Assembly: GCA_045629305.1 (NCBI GenBank)
Contig: JAZQQZ010000002.1
Coordinates: 1-64,000 of the forward strand
Reading direction: 5' to 3'
DNA: 64,000 nucleotides
From: UBA1227 sp045629305
GTDB taxonomy: Bacteria > Bacillota > Clostridia > Oscillospirales > Acutalibacteraceae
Below, one piece after another: positions 41,742 to 49,956 of this stretch (the first letter of the stretch is position 1; every line of letters begins with the position of its first letter). The notes below the pieces were generated by a model, which ran no database searches, had not been told where the DNA came from, and worked only from the letters and a program-made list of their open reading frames with translations. The translations under genes and the position numbers were made by a program.

Positions 41742-42557
41742 ATGAGTGAATGCACTCATGATTGCAGCACATGTTCATCAAAGTGCAGCAAAGCAGATTT
41801 TCAGGTAGCTGTAAACGAGAATAGTTCAGTTACCAATGTTATTGCCGTAGCATCAGGTAAGGGTGGCGTAGGTAAATCCCTTGTTACCAGCCTTCTCGCA
41901 ACTGAATGTGCCAGGAGAGGCAACGCTACAGCAATTATGGATGCTGATGTAACAGGCCCATCTATTCCGAAGGCTTTCGGTATTCATTCTAAAGCTGCGG
42001 GTACGGAGCTTGGTATCGAGCCAGCTGTTACAGCATCAGGTCTTAAACTCATGTCAATTAATTTGATCCTCGAAGATGAGGAAGCTCCAGTAGTATGGAG
42101 AGGCCCTGTTATCAGTGGCGTGATCAATCAGTTCTGGACAGATGTTCATTGGGGACAGGTTGATTATATGTTCGTTGATATGCCTCCAGGAACAGGCGAT
42201 GTTCCACTTACTGTTTATCAGTCACTTCCTGTTAAAGGAATCGTTGTAGTTACAACTCCTCAGGACCTTGTAACACTTATTGTTAAGAAGGCATATAACA
42301 TGGCAAAGATGATGGATGTTCCAATCATCGGTGTCGTTGAAAATATGAGTTATGTTGAATGCCCAGATTGTGGCAAGAAACTTGAAATATTTGGTAAAGG
42401 CAAAGCAGATGAAATTGCAAAGGAACTTGGTGTTCCAGTACTTGCACGTCTTCCAATCAATCCAGCAGTTGCAGAACTTGTTGATGCTGGAAAGATTGAG
42501 GATGCAAAAGTTGACGGTATTTCAGATGCAGTCGATACCATCCTAAAGAATTTATAA
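41742..42557 (+). CDS. Mrp/NBP35 family Fe-S carrier ATPase
   Basis: 271 residues. An N-terminal Cys-rich segment (CTHDCSTCSSKC) precedes the deviant Walker A GKGGVGKS (about residue 43). DADVTGPSIPKAFG (switch I) and DMPPGTGD (switch II) follow. A C-terminal CPDCGK motif (CxxC) should bridge a [4Fe-4S] cluster in the dimer. ApbC/Mrp proteins carry Fe-S clusters to apoproteins. The position just before sufC-sufB supports this role. Confidence 0.92.
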   Translation: MSECTHDCSTCSSKCSKADFQVAVNENSSVTNVIAVASGKGGVGKSLVTSLLATECARRGNATAIMDADVTGPSIPKAFGIHSKAAGTELGIEPAVTASGLKLMSINLILEDEEAPVVWRGPVISGVINQFWTDVHWGQVDYMFVDMPPGTGDVPLTVYQSLPVKGIVVVTTPQDLVTLIVKKAYNMAKMMDVPIIGVVENMSYVECPDCGKKLEIFGKGKADEIAKELGVPVLARLPINPAVAELVDAGKIEDAKVDGISDAVDTILKNL

Positions 42558-42572
42558 ACTGAGGTTCAGAAT

Positions 42573-43316
42573 ATGTTAGAACTAAAAGATGTATCTTTTA
42601 CGGTTAACAATGAAGATGGCTCAGGCAAACTCGATATTATAGATGGACTGAATCTCACTCTTGATGATGGAAAGTTCATCGTGATCACAGGCCCTAACGG
42701 AGGCGGCAAGTCAACCCTTGCCAAGCTTATTATGGGCATCGAGAAACCAACATCGGGTCAGATTCTTTACAACGGAAAAGATATTACAGATCTTGATATC
42801 ACTGAGCGTGCGAAGCTTGGCATAGGATATGCCTTCCAGCAGCCGCCTCGATTCAAGGGCCTGACCGTACGCAGCTTGCTTTCGCTCGCTGCGGGTAAGG
42901 AACTCCCAGAGGATGAGTGCTGTTCGTTCCTAACAAGAGTGGGTCTCTGCTCTATGGATTATCTCAATAGAGAAGTGGACACATCACTCTCGGGTGGTGA
43001 GGTAAAGCGTATCGAGATTGCAACTCTCATGGCGAGAAACTTAAATCTTGCAATCTACGATGAGCCGGAGGCAGGAATTGACCTTTGGAGTTTTACAATG
43101 CTCGTTGATACATTTAAGACACTTGCGAAAAACGCAACCAACAGTGTAATAATTATTTCTCATCAGGAGCGTATTATGCAGCTCGCAGATGAGATTATCA
43201 TTCTTGCAAATGGCAAGGTCCAGACTCAGGGACCAAAGGATGAGGTCTTCCCAAGACTTCTCTCTGAGTTCGGAAGCTTCGCCTCCGGATGCAATTTCAG
43301 AGGGGAGGATAAATAA
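42573..43316 (+). CDS. sufC: SufC-type ATPase of Fe-S assembly
   Basis: 247 residues, an ABC ATPase without a membrane partner. Walker A is GPNGGGKST, the Q-loop is FQQPPRF, the signature is LSGGEVKR, Walker B is AIYDEPEAGID and the switch His is IISHQ. It energises cluster assembly on SufB. Its stop overlaps the sufB start by one base. There is no sufD, sufS or sufU beside it, so this looks like the minimal two-gene (SMS-like) form. Confidence 0.9.
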   Translation: MLELKDVSFTVNNEDGSGKLDIIDGLNLTLDDGKFIVITGPNGGGKSTLAKLIMGIEKPTSGQILYNGKDITDLDITERAKLGIGYAFQQPPRFKGLTVRSLLSLAAGKELPEDECCSFLTRVGLCSMDYLNREVDTSLSGGEVKRIEIATLMARNLNLAIYDEPEAGIDLWSFTMLVDTFKTLAKNATNSVIIISHQERIMQLADEIIILANGKVQTQGPKDEVFPRLLSEFGSFASGCNFRGEDK

Positions 43317-44266
43317 TGGACATTAAAGATTTTAAGTTTGATTTATCACTCTCTCCAGTTGATCAGCATATGCTCTCTGAAATTGCTGATATGACAGGTG
43401 TGCCAGAGGGCGCACTCAATATTAGAAAGAACGGCGAAGGACTTGTAAAATCAGATTCACCTAATATCTCAATCATGCCGAAATCAGATAAGCCGGGTAT
43501 TGATATCATCGTAAAGCCAGGCACTAAGGGTGAAGATGTTCACATCCCAGTTATTGTTACAGAATCAGGTAAACACGATGTTGTTTACAATGATTTCTAT
43601 ATCGGTGCTGGTGCCGATGTCAACATAGTTGCAGGTTGTGGAATCCACAACTGCGGCAATGAGGACAGTGGCCATGATGGAATTCATACATTCCATATTG
43701 GCAAGGGTGCAAGCATCAAATATGTTGAGAAACACTATGGTGAGGGCGATGGAAACGGCAAACGAATCCTTAATCCAACAACAGTTGTTGAGATGGATGA
43801 GGACTCCTACTGCGAGATGGAAATGATCCAGATCAAGGGTGTTGATTCCACATACAGAAAGACCGAAGCCAATCTCGCAGCAGGCGCTAAGATGTATGTT
43901 CTTGAGAAACTCATGACACATGGTGATCAGGTTGCTAAGACAGACATGGTAGTAAATCTTAATGGCGAGGGCTCGTCAGCTCAGATCATTTCGCGTACAG
44001 TGGGAAAGGATAACTCCACTCAGGTTTTCTATCCAAACGCTGTAGGCAACAACGCGTGCCATGCACACGTTCAGTGTGACTCAATCATTATGGATAATGC
44101 TAAAATCTCTTCTATTCCGGCAATTTCAGCTAATCATCCGGATGCTCAAGTTATCCATGAGGCAGCGATTGGAAAAATCAATTCCGATCAGCTTATAAAA
44201 CTTGAAACATTTGGAATGACAGAAGAAGAGGCAGAGGAAATTATAATTCAGGGCTTTTTGAAGTAG
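43316..44266 (+). CDS. sufB: SufB/SufD-family Fe-S scaffold
   Basis: 316 residues, shorter than E. coli SufB and close to the minimal SmsB type. The beta-helical core contains the HNCGNEDSGHDGIHTFHIG segment. Near the C-terminus VQCDSII has the conserved Cys and IHEAAIGKI the conserved His-Glu implicated in cluster formation. It is paired with SufC upstream. Electron and sulfur donors are not adjacent; the desulfurase at 28986 is the only one in the window. Confidence 0.88.
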   Translation: MDIKDFKFDLSLSPVDQHMLSEIADMTGVPEGALNIRKNGEGLVKSDSPNISIMPKSDKPGIDIIVKPGTKGEDVHIPVIVTESGKHDVVYNDFYIGAGADVNIVAGCGIHNCGNEDSGHDGIHTFHIGKGASIKYVEKHYGEGDGNGKRILNPTTVVEMDEDSYCEMEMIQIKGVDSTYRKTEANLAAGAKMYVLEKLMTHGDQVAKTDMVVNLNGEGSSAQIISRTVGKDNSTQVFYPNAVGNNACHAHVQCDSIIMDNAKISSIPAISANHPDAQVIHEAAIGKINSDQLIKLETFGMTEEEAEEIIIQGFLK

Positions 44267-44286
44267 TTTAGGAAGAAGTGTTTACT

Positions 44287-46596
44287 ATGCAAATGGATCT
44301 TGGAGTATTGTACGCAATAGTAGCTTTTGTCTGCGTTGCAGTTAGTGCGATTTTGCTTGACCGAACAATATCCACACAATTTAAAGAGACAGTAGATAAC
44401 AGTTTTTGTTATATGCTGATATTTGTTATTGCCTTCTCTATAGTTGACGGAATATGGGGAATTTATTTTTCGAATGCTATAGCAACATCTAGGCTAGGAT
44501 ATATAATTTTTACTTATGGGTTCCACATAATGGCGGCTTGGTCTGCATTCTGGTGGTTCGGTTATGCCATCCATTTTTTAGGCCTAAAAGGCAGAATGAA
44601 AATCGCACTACAAACCATAAGATTTACATTAATCACATTCCAAATGCTTCTTATCGGATCCAATATAATAAAGCCGGGATTTTTCTTTGTAATAACAAAT
44701 GATCTTCAGTATATTACTGGAAAAGGAAGAAAAATTGCTTTCGTATTACAATTTGCATATTATTTGTTCCTTTTAGTTTTTGCATTTCTTGCATATGTAT
44801 TTGACGCAGAAAAGAGAAGACAATATAAGAATATTGCGAGATTTGCACTTGTACCTCTTGCATTTGGACTTGGACAGTTTATTTTCTCGGATGCACCGAT
44901 GTACTCTATCGGATTTATGATTTCCGTTCTTATAATGTATTGCTTTAATATTACGACAGAGCGTGATGAATATTTTAAAGAACTTTATAAGAAAGATAAT
45001 TTGAAACTCACCACACTTGCTGACACACTTGCTGGAGATTTCGATGCTATTTACTATATTGATATGCAGACAGGTGAATATGAAAGTTTCGGAGTAAACG
45101 AATCCTTTGGAAAAGAGTTTAATAAACTTGATTCTACGAATAACTTTTTTAACGATATAATTGGCAATATTGGCGACATCGTATACGAAGAAGATGTAGC
45201 CATAATGACAAAGTCAATGTCAAAAAAGAACATCATAAAAGAGTTTCTTCATAAAGATAGTTTTTCGGTAAATTATAGAATGCTTATTGACGAAGAACAG
45301 GTTTATTATCAAATGCGATGCGCAAGGTCAACAGTTGAGGGTGAAGAAAACAAACTCGTTGTTGGTATTTATAATATTGATGATGATATGAATCGTGAAC
45401 TTGAACGACAGAAAGCACTTGAGAATGCTCTCGTCGCAGCGAATCAAGCAAACGAAGCTAAAACTACTTTCCTCTTTAATATGTCGCATGATATTCGTAC
45501 TCCAATGAATGCGATTTTCGGTTTTGCTGAAATTGCTGAGAAGAATATCGGAGATGATGATAGAGTTCGTGAGAGTCTCAGTAAGATTAAGATTGCAGGT
45601 TCACATCTTCTTCAACTTATCAATGAGGTACTCGACATGTCTCGAGTAGAGAGCGGTAAGGTTAAAGTGAATCTTGAACCTGATGATCTTAACAACCTTG
45701 AAGAAAGAATCGGATCAATTATTGGTCTTACAGCAAGTTCGAAGGGAATAGCTCTAAACACTAAAATTATCAGTCTTCCGAATCCTAAAGTGTATATTGA
45801 TAAGCTTCATTTTAGTCAGATTATGATTAATATTCTTTCTAACTCAGTTAAGTATACTAACCCAGGTGGAAAGGTAGATGTAACTCTTGAACAGCTTCCA
45901 TCTGATAGAAATGGATTCGCGGATTATAAGTTTGTTATTGCAGATAACGGTATAGGAATGAGCGAGAAGTTCTTAAAAGAACTTTTTGAGCCATTTTCTA
46001 GAGAGGAAAATTCTACCATCAGTGGTATCGAGGGTACAGGTCTTGGTATGGCAATAACCAAGCGTATGATTGACGTATTCGGTGGTACAATTGATGTTCA
46101 GAGTAAGAAAGGCGTTGGTACTACAACAACAATTATTCTTCCACTTAAGCTCTATGATAAAGAACTCGTAGCAAGCGATGATACGGAAGAAGAAATTGTA
46201 GCACTTCGTGACATAAAGGGTAAGCGTATTCTTATTGCTGAAGACAATGAACTCAATCAAGAGATCATTGGTGAGTTCATTGAAGAACTTGGACTTACTT
46301 GCGACATCGTAGGCGATGGTGAGAAGGTAGTCAAGAAACTTCAAGAGGCAGATGCAGGTACTTATGCTGCAATCCTTATGGATATTCAGATGCCTAATAT
46401 GGACGGTTATGAGGCAACTGGAATTATTAGATCACTTCCAGAAAAGGATAAATCGGTTATTCCAATTATCGCTATGACCGCAAACGCATTTGATGAGGAC
46501 AAACAAAAGGCATACAGTGTTGGCATGAATGCTCACATTGGAAAGCCAATAGGTCTTGATGTTCTCGAAAATATACTCCGCGTGTATTGCTTATAG
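44287..46596 (+). CDS. Hybrid sensor histidine kinase / response regulator, 7-helix sensor
   Basis: 769 residues from the ATG at 44287 (AGGAAG upstream; a GTG at 44278 is too close to it). Seven membrane helices occupy about 5-215, followed by a PAS-like region (about 240-370) and HisKA with phospho-acceptor His401 in NMSHDIRTP. The HATPase domain has NILSNSVKYT (N-box), DNGIGMS (G1) and GTGLGMAI (G2). A receiver domain (about 650-765) has its acceptor Asp699 in LMDIQMP. It needs an external Hpt and final regulator; both occur in the convergent pair at 46655-48156. Confidence 0.92.
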   Translation: MQMDLGVLYAIVAFVCVAVSAILLDRTISTQFKETVDNSFCYMLIFVIAFSIVDGIWGIYFSNAIATSRLGYIIFTYGFHIMAAWSAFWWFGYAIHFLGLKGRMKIALQTIRFTLITFQMLLIGSNIIKPGFFFVITNDLQYITGKGRKIAFVLQFAYYLFLLVFAFLAYVFDAEKRRQYKNIARFALVPLAFGLGQFIFSDAPMYSIGFMISVLIMYCFNITTERDEYFKELYKKDNLKLTTLADTLAGDFDAIYYIDMQTGEYESFGVNESFGKEFNKLDSTNNFFNDIIGNIGDIVYEEDVAIMTKSMSKKNIIKEFLHKDSFSVNYRMLIDEEQVYYQMRCARSTVEGEENKLVVGIYNIDDDMNRELERQKALENALVAANQANEAKTTFLFNMSHDIRTPMNAIFGFAEIAEKNIGDDDRVRESLSKIKIAGSHLLQLINEVLDMSRVESGKVKVNLEPDDLNNLEERIGSIIGLTASSKGIALNTKIISLPNPKVYIDKLHFSQIMINILSNSVKYTNPGGKVDVTLEQLPSDRNGFADYKFVIADNGIGMSEKFLKELFEPFSREENSTISGIEGTGLGMAITKRMIDVFGGTIDVQSKKGVGTTTTIILPLKLYDKELVASDDTEEEIVALRDIKGKRILIAEDNELNQEIIGEFIEELGLTCDIVGDGEKVVKKLQEADAGTYAAILMDIQMPNMDGYEATGIIRSLPEKDKSVIPIIAMTANAFDEDKQKAYSVGMNAHIGKPIGLDVLENILRVYCL

Positions 46597-46612
46597 GCAA
46601 AGATAAAATAAA

Positions 46613-46650
46613 AACCTCCAAGGACTTAAGTCCCTGGAGGTTCTTTTTTA
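46613..46650. terminator. Bidirectional intrinsic terminator
   Basis: A 14-bp stem with one A-C mismatch (46613-46642) is followed by a T run, between the kinase and the convergent Hpt gene. Confidence 0.8.
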
Positions 46651-46654
46651 TAAT

Positions 46655-47005
46655 TTAGTCAAGCATTTCAAGTGCATCGATTACGATTGCATATTCTTTC
46701 TTAACTTCTTCGAAAAGTGGCATTGTGTCATCATTTGGTGAACCTGGGCGAAGTGTCTCGCAGAGGTCGCTTGAAACTTGCTGGAGTTTAGTGAAACCGA
46801 AGTTCGCACATACACCCTTCATTGTATGAGAAGCACGGAATGCTACATCCCAATCCTCTGCTGCCATAGAATCACAAAGTTCTTGGTATGAAGGATCTTT
46901 AGAAAATTTAGGAATGAAACGTGCGACACGTTCCTCGCCACACATACGGGCTACAGTTCCGTCATAGTCGCCACCTATAATATCATATACGCCTTTAATA
47001 TCCAT
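46655..47005 (-). CDS. Hpt (histidine phosphotransfer) protein
   Basis: 116 residues, a single helical Hpt domain with the acceptor His60 in RASHTMKGVCANFG (family H-x2-K-G). The C-terminal SSDLCETLR helix is typical. It relays phosphate between receiver domains in multistep phosphorelays. Its ATG overlaps the stop of the HD-GYP regulator (TAATG), so the two are made together. It faces the hybrid kinase at 44287, which lacks an Hpt. Confidence 0.88.
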   Translation of the reverse strand: MDIKGVYDIIGGDYDGTVARMCGEERVARFIPKFSKDPSYQELCDSMAAEDWDVAFRASHTMKGVCANFGFTKLQQVSSDLCETLRPGSPNDDTMPLFEEVKKEYAIVIDALEMLD

Positions 47006-48156
47006 TAGTTTGCTCCTTTAAATACTTGATCGCTAACTTTTGTGTTATCGAGCATTGTTCTTACCATGTATTGAAGGTCTTCCTCAGCCTGCTTCTCAAG
47101 AAGTTCACTGTTTTTAAGTTGATCTTCAAGAGTAGGTGCAATCTCAAGGAAGCACTGGAGAAGCAATGGGTTGAATGCTCCGCATTCGCCATTGACAATC
47201 ATTTCGATAGCCTTGTCATGTGGGAATGCTTTTTTATAACAACGCTCGCTTGTAAGGGCATCATATACATCTGCGATAGATACAATTTGAGCGGCGATTG
47301 GAATCTGCTCGCCACGGAGTCCTTCAGGATATCCGCGACCATCATATTTTTCATGGTGAGATTTTGAAATCTGCTTTGCATAACGGATAACATCAACGTT
47401 GTCGCCAGCAGGGATAGACTCAAGAAGCTTGTATCCTTCCATAGAATGGCTCTTCATGATTGCGAACTCTTCGTCTGTAAGTTTTCCTGGCTTGTTGATT
47501 ACTTCGTCAGGAATTGCAATCTTACCAATATCGTGAAGTGATGAAGCTGTGCAGATGATTGGGATATCTGCACGTGTTAGGCCATATTCATCTGTACGCG
47601 CCATGATTCCGCGAAGAAGAAGCGCTGTAATCTTACTGATGTTGAGACAATGTGATCCGCTTTCACCGTTTCTAAACTCAACAATATGAGAGAGTACATT
47701 AATAAGCATATCTGTGCTCTCGGTACGCTCAATAATCTGAGAAGCAACCATCTCTGTAAGATTCTTCTGCTTTGCATAAAGAAGTACTGTATTGATTACA
47801 CGCTTGTGTACAACCTTAGCATCAAATGGTCTATTGATGAAATCGGTAACACCGAGATCAAAGAGGTGCGCTATGAACTTTGGATAGTTCTCTGCTGAAA
47901 TCATAATTACAGGGAGAGTCTCAAGCCAACCATTCTTGTGCATCTCTTCTACAACTTGGATGCCGTTCATAACAGGCATGTTCATGTCGAGGAGAATACA
48001 GTTAATTGAATCCAGGTTTTGTTCGATTATTTCAAGAGCCTGTTTACCATCTTCAGCTTCGATAATATCGAAATCTTCACTTAAGATATCAGTGAGAATT
48101 TCTCTGTTGATTTCAGCATCATCGACAATAAGCAACTTAAAACGTTCGTTTCCCAA
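47005..48156 (-). CDS. Response regulator with HD-GYP c-di-GMP phosphodiesterase domain
   Basis: 383 residues from a TTG at 48156. AGGTGG lies about 10 bases upstream and homology begins at KLLIVDD; no ATG is close, and the open frame further upstream reads as AT-rich spacer. The receiver domain has acceptor Asp at about residue 57 (LLDMNMP). The HD-GYP domain has HDIGK, HSHMEGY-like and HHEKYDGRGYP motifs, followed by DVYDAL, all intact. It should hydrolyse c-di-GMP, opposing the two GGDEF proteins at 11219-13575. Cotranscribed with Hpt. Confidence 0.9.
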   Translation of the reverse strand: MGNERFKLLIVDDAEINREILTDILSEDFDIIEAEDGKQALEIIEQNLDSINCILLDMNMPVMNGIQVVEEMHKNGWLETLPVIMISAENYPKFIAHLFDLGVTDFINRPFDAKVVHKRVINTVLLYAKQKNLTEMVASQIIERTESTDMLINVLSHIVEFRNGESGSHCLNISKITALLLRGIMARTDEYGLTRADIPIICTASSLHDIGKIAIPDEVINKPGKLTDEEFAIMKSHSMEGYKLLESIPAGDNVDVIRYAKQISKSHHEKYDGRGYPEGLRGEQIPIAAQIVSIADVYDALTSERCYKKAFPHDKAIEMIVNGECGAFNPLLLQCFLEIAPTLEDQLKNSELLEKQAEEDLQYMVRTMLDNTKVSDQVFKGAN

Positions 48157-48240
48157 TTCAAATTCACCACCTAAATATATAAATAAACAAAATAATAATA
48201 ACAAAATATATATAAAAAGTAAATATATCAACTTTCTAAT

Positions 48241-48269
48241 TTGCACTATTTTAAGCAGGAATATATAAT
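48241..48269 (+). promoter_or_regulatory. Predicted sigma-A promoter for the radical SAM gene
   Basis: TTGCAC at 48241-48246, a 17-base spacer and a perfect TATAAT at 48264-48269, 25 bases before the ATG at 48295. Confidence 0.65.
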
Positions 48270-48294
48270 TGATATAAAGAATAGAGGTAGAAGT

Positions 48295-49203
48295 ATGCCT
48301 ATTTGTAATTTATGTCCAAGAAATTGCAAAGTGAATAGGGAGATGGGCGAGCGCGGCGTCTGTGGTGAGGGCGATATAGTGCGTGTGGCACGAGCATCGC
48401 TACATATGTGGGAGGAACCACCGATATCGGGCGAGCATGGCTCTGGTACGGTGTTTTTCAGCGGTTGCTCATTGCGATGCGTATATTGCCAGAACTATAA
48501 CATCGCTGACGGCACGAACGGCGAGGAACTTACGACTGATGAGCTCGCATCGGTTTTCTTGCACCTGCAAGAAAAGGGTGCTCACAACATCAATCTTGTG
48601 ACTGGAACACATTTCGTGCCGGTCATCCGCCGCGCGCTTATTGCCGCTAAGAATCGCGGTCTTGACATTCCAATTGTCTATAACACGAGTTCGTATGAGA
48701 CTCCTGACACAATTGAAATGCTCCGAGGTCTTGTCGATATATATCTCCCAGACCTCAAATATTATTCGCCAGAGATCTCATTAAAATATTCGAATGCAAG
48801 TGATTATTTTGATGTTGCAAGTCTTGCAATTGACACTATGATAAAGCAACAACCGAAGCTCGTTTTCGACGAAGAGGATATGCTAAAAAAAGGCGTAGTT
48901 GTAAGACATTTGCTACTTCCGGGCTGCCTTGAAGATTCCAAGAAAATACTTGAATATTTATATGACAGATATGGTGACAATATCTTTATTAGCATAATGA
49001 ATCAGTACACGCCAATCTCAAAGAATTTAGAGGCGTTTCCAGAACTTGACCGGAAGGTTACAGAAGAGGAATATGATGAGCTCATAAATTATGCAGTCGA
49101 CATTGGAATTTCTAACGCTTTTGTGCAGGAAGGAGAGGCCGCCAAAGAGAGCTTCATACCTAACTTCGAAAATTGGAATTTCAATGATTTTATGCTATAC
49201 TGA
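48295..49203 (+). CDS. Radical SAM protein, PflA-like
   Basis: 302 residues from the ATG at 48295 (AGAGGTAG upstream). It carries the radical SAM motif CSLRCVYC, which binds the catalytic [4Fe-4S], after a Cys-rich start (CNLCPRNC and GVCGEG) that may bind a second cluster. The layout matches the PflX-like group often annotated as pyruvate formate-lyase activating enzyme. The true target is uncertain, since no glycyl-radical enzyme is adjacent. It is followed 30 bases later by an ABC exporter, probably unrelated. Confidence 0.85.
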   Translation: MPICNLCPRNCKVNREMGERGVCGEGDIVRVARASLHMWEEPPISGEHGSGTVFFSGCSLRCVYCQNYNIADGTNGEELTTDELASVFLHLQEKGAHNINLVTGTHFVPVIRRALIAAKNRGLDIPIVYNTSSYETPDTIEMLRGLVDIYLPDLKYYSPEISLKYSNASDYFDVASLAIDTMIKQQPKLVFDEEDMLKKGVVVRHLLLPGCLEDSKKILEYLYDRYGDNIFISIMNQYTPISKNLEAFPELDRKVTEEEYDELINYAVDIGISNAFVQEGEAAKESFIPNFENWNFNDFMLY

Positions 49204-49233
49204 TGGTGTAATTCTAAAAAGTACGGTGATAGT

Positions 49234-49956
49234 ATGTTAGAACTTAGTAATGTGACGAAAACCTTCGGTGATCTTAAGGCCGTGGATGATTTAAGCCTTA
49301 AGGTAAACGATGGTGAAATCGTAGGCTTCGTTGGACCAAATGGTGCTGGCAAAACTACGACAATGAAGGTACTTACAGGTATCTTAAAGCCAGACGCAGG
49401 AACCATTAATATCAATGGTTTTGATATGGTAAAAGACCCGATAGGTGCTAAGGAAATTATTGGATATATAGCTGATAGCCCGGATATGTTCCTGCGTCTT
49501 AAGGGTATCGAATTTCTGAATTTTATAGCAGATATTTATAAAGTTCCTACCGAGGACAGACAGAAGAGAATTGAGACTTTCGCAAATCGATTTGATCTCG
49601 TATCAGTCCTCGACACACCGATGCAGAACTATTCACACGGCATGCGTCAGAAGATGATGGTCGCTGCAGCGCTTGTTCATAACCCACCTGTATGGATCCT
49701 CGATGAGCCACTCATCGGCCTTGATCCTAAGTCGGCTTATGAACTTAAAAGTATGATGCGCGAGCACGCTGACGCAGGCAACTGTGTCCTTTTCTCAACA
49801 CATGTACTCGAGGTTGCAGAGAAACTCTGTGACAAAATAATCATTATTAATAAAGGTAAGGATATCTTCTACGGAACAATGGATGAGCTTGTAGAACGCT
49901 ACCCAGGTATGGACTTTGAAAAGATATTCCTTGAGATGACAAATGAAAACTTATAA
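49234..49956 (+). CDS. ABC transporter ATP-binding protein
   Basis: 240 residues. Walker A is GPNGAGKTT (about residue 35), the signature is YSHGMRQK, Walker B is VWILDEPLIGLD and the switch His is in FSTHV. The family is the DRA/CcmA-like export group. It overlaps the permease gene by 14 bases, forming a two-component exporter whose substrate is unknown. Confidence 0.92.
   Translation: MLELSNVTKTFGDLKAVDDLSLKVNDGEIVGFVGPNGAGKTTTMKVLTGILKPDAGTININGFDMVKDPIGAKEIIGYIADSPDMFLRLKGIEFLNFIADIYKVPTEDRQKRIETFANRFDLVSVLDTPMQNYSHGMRQKMMVAAALVHNPPVWILDEPLIGLDPKSAYELKSMMREHADAGNCVLFSTHVLEVAEKLCDKIIIINKGKDIFYGTMDELVERYPGMDFEKIFLEMTNENL

Noticed and set aside
48157..48246. N-terminal membrane helix on the HD-GYP regulator
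   Set aside because: The extra residues are Leu/Ile/Tyr from AT-rich promoter DNA, and the AGGTGG and TTG at 48156 fit the receiver start better.
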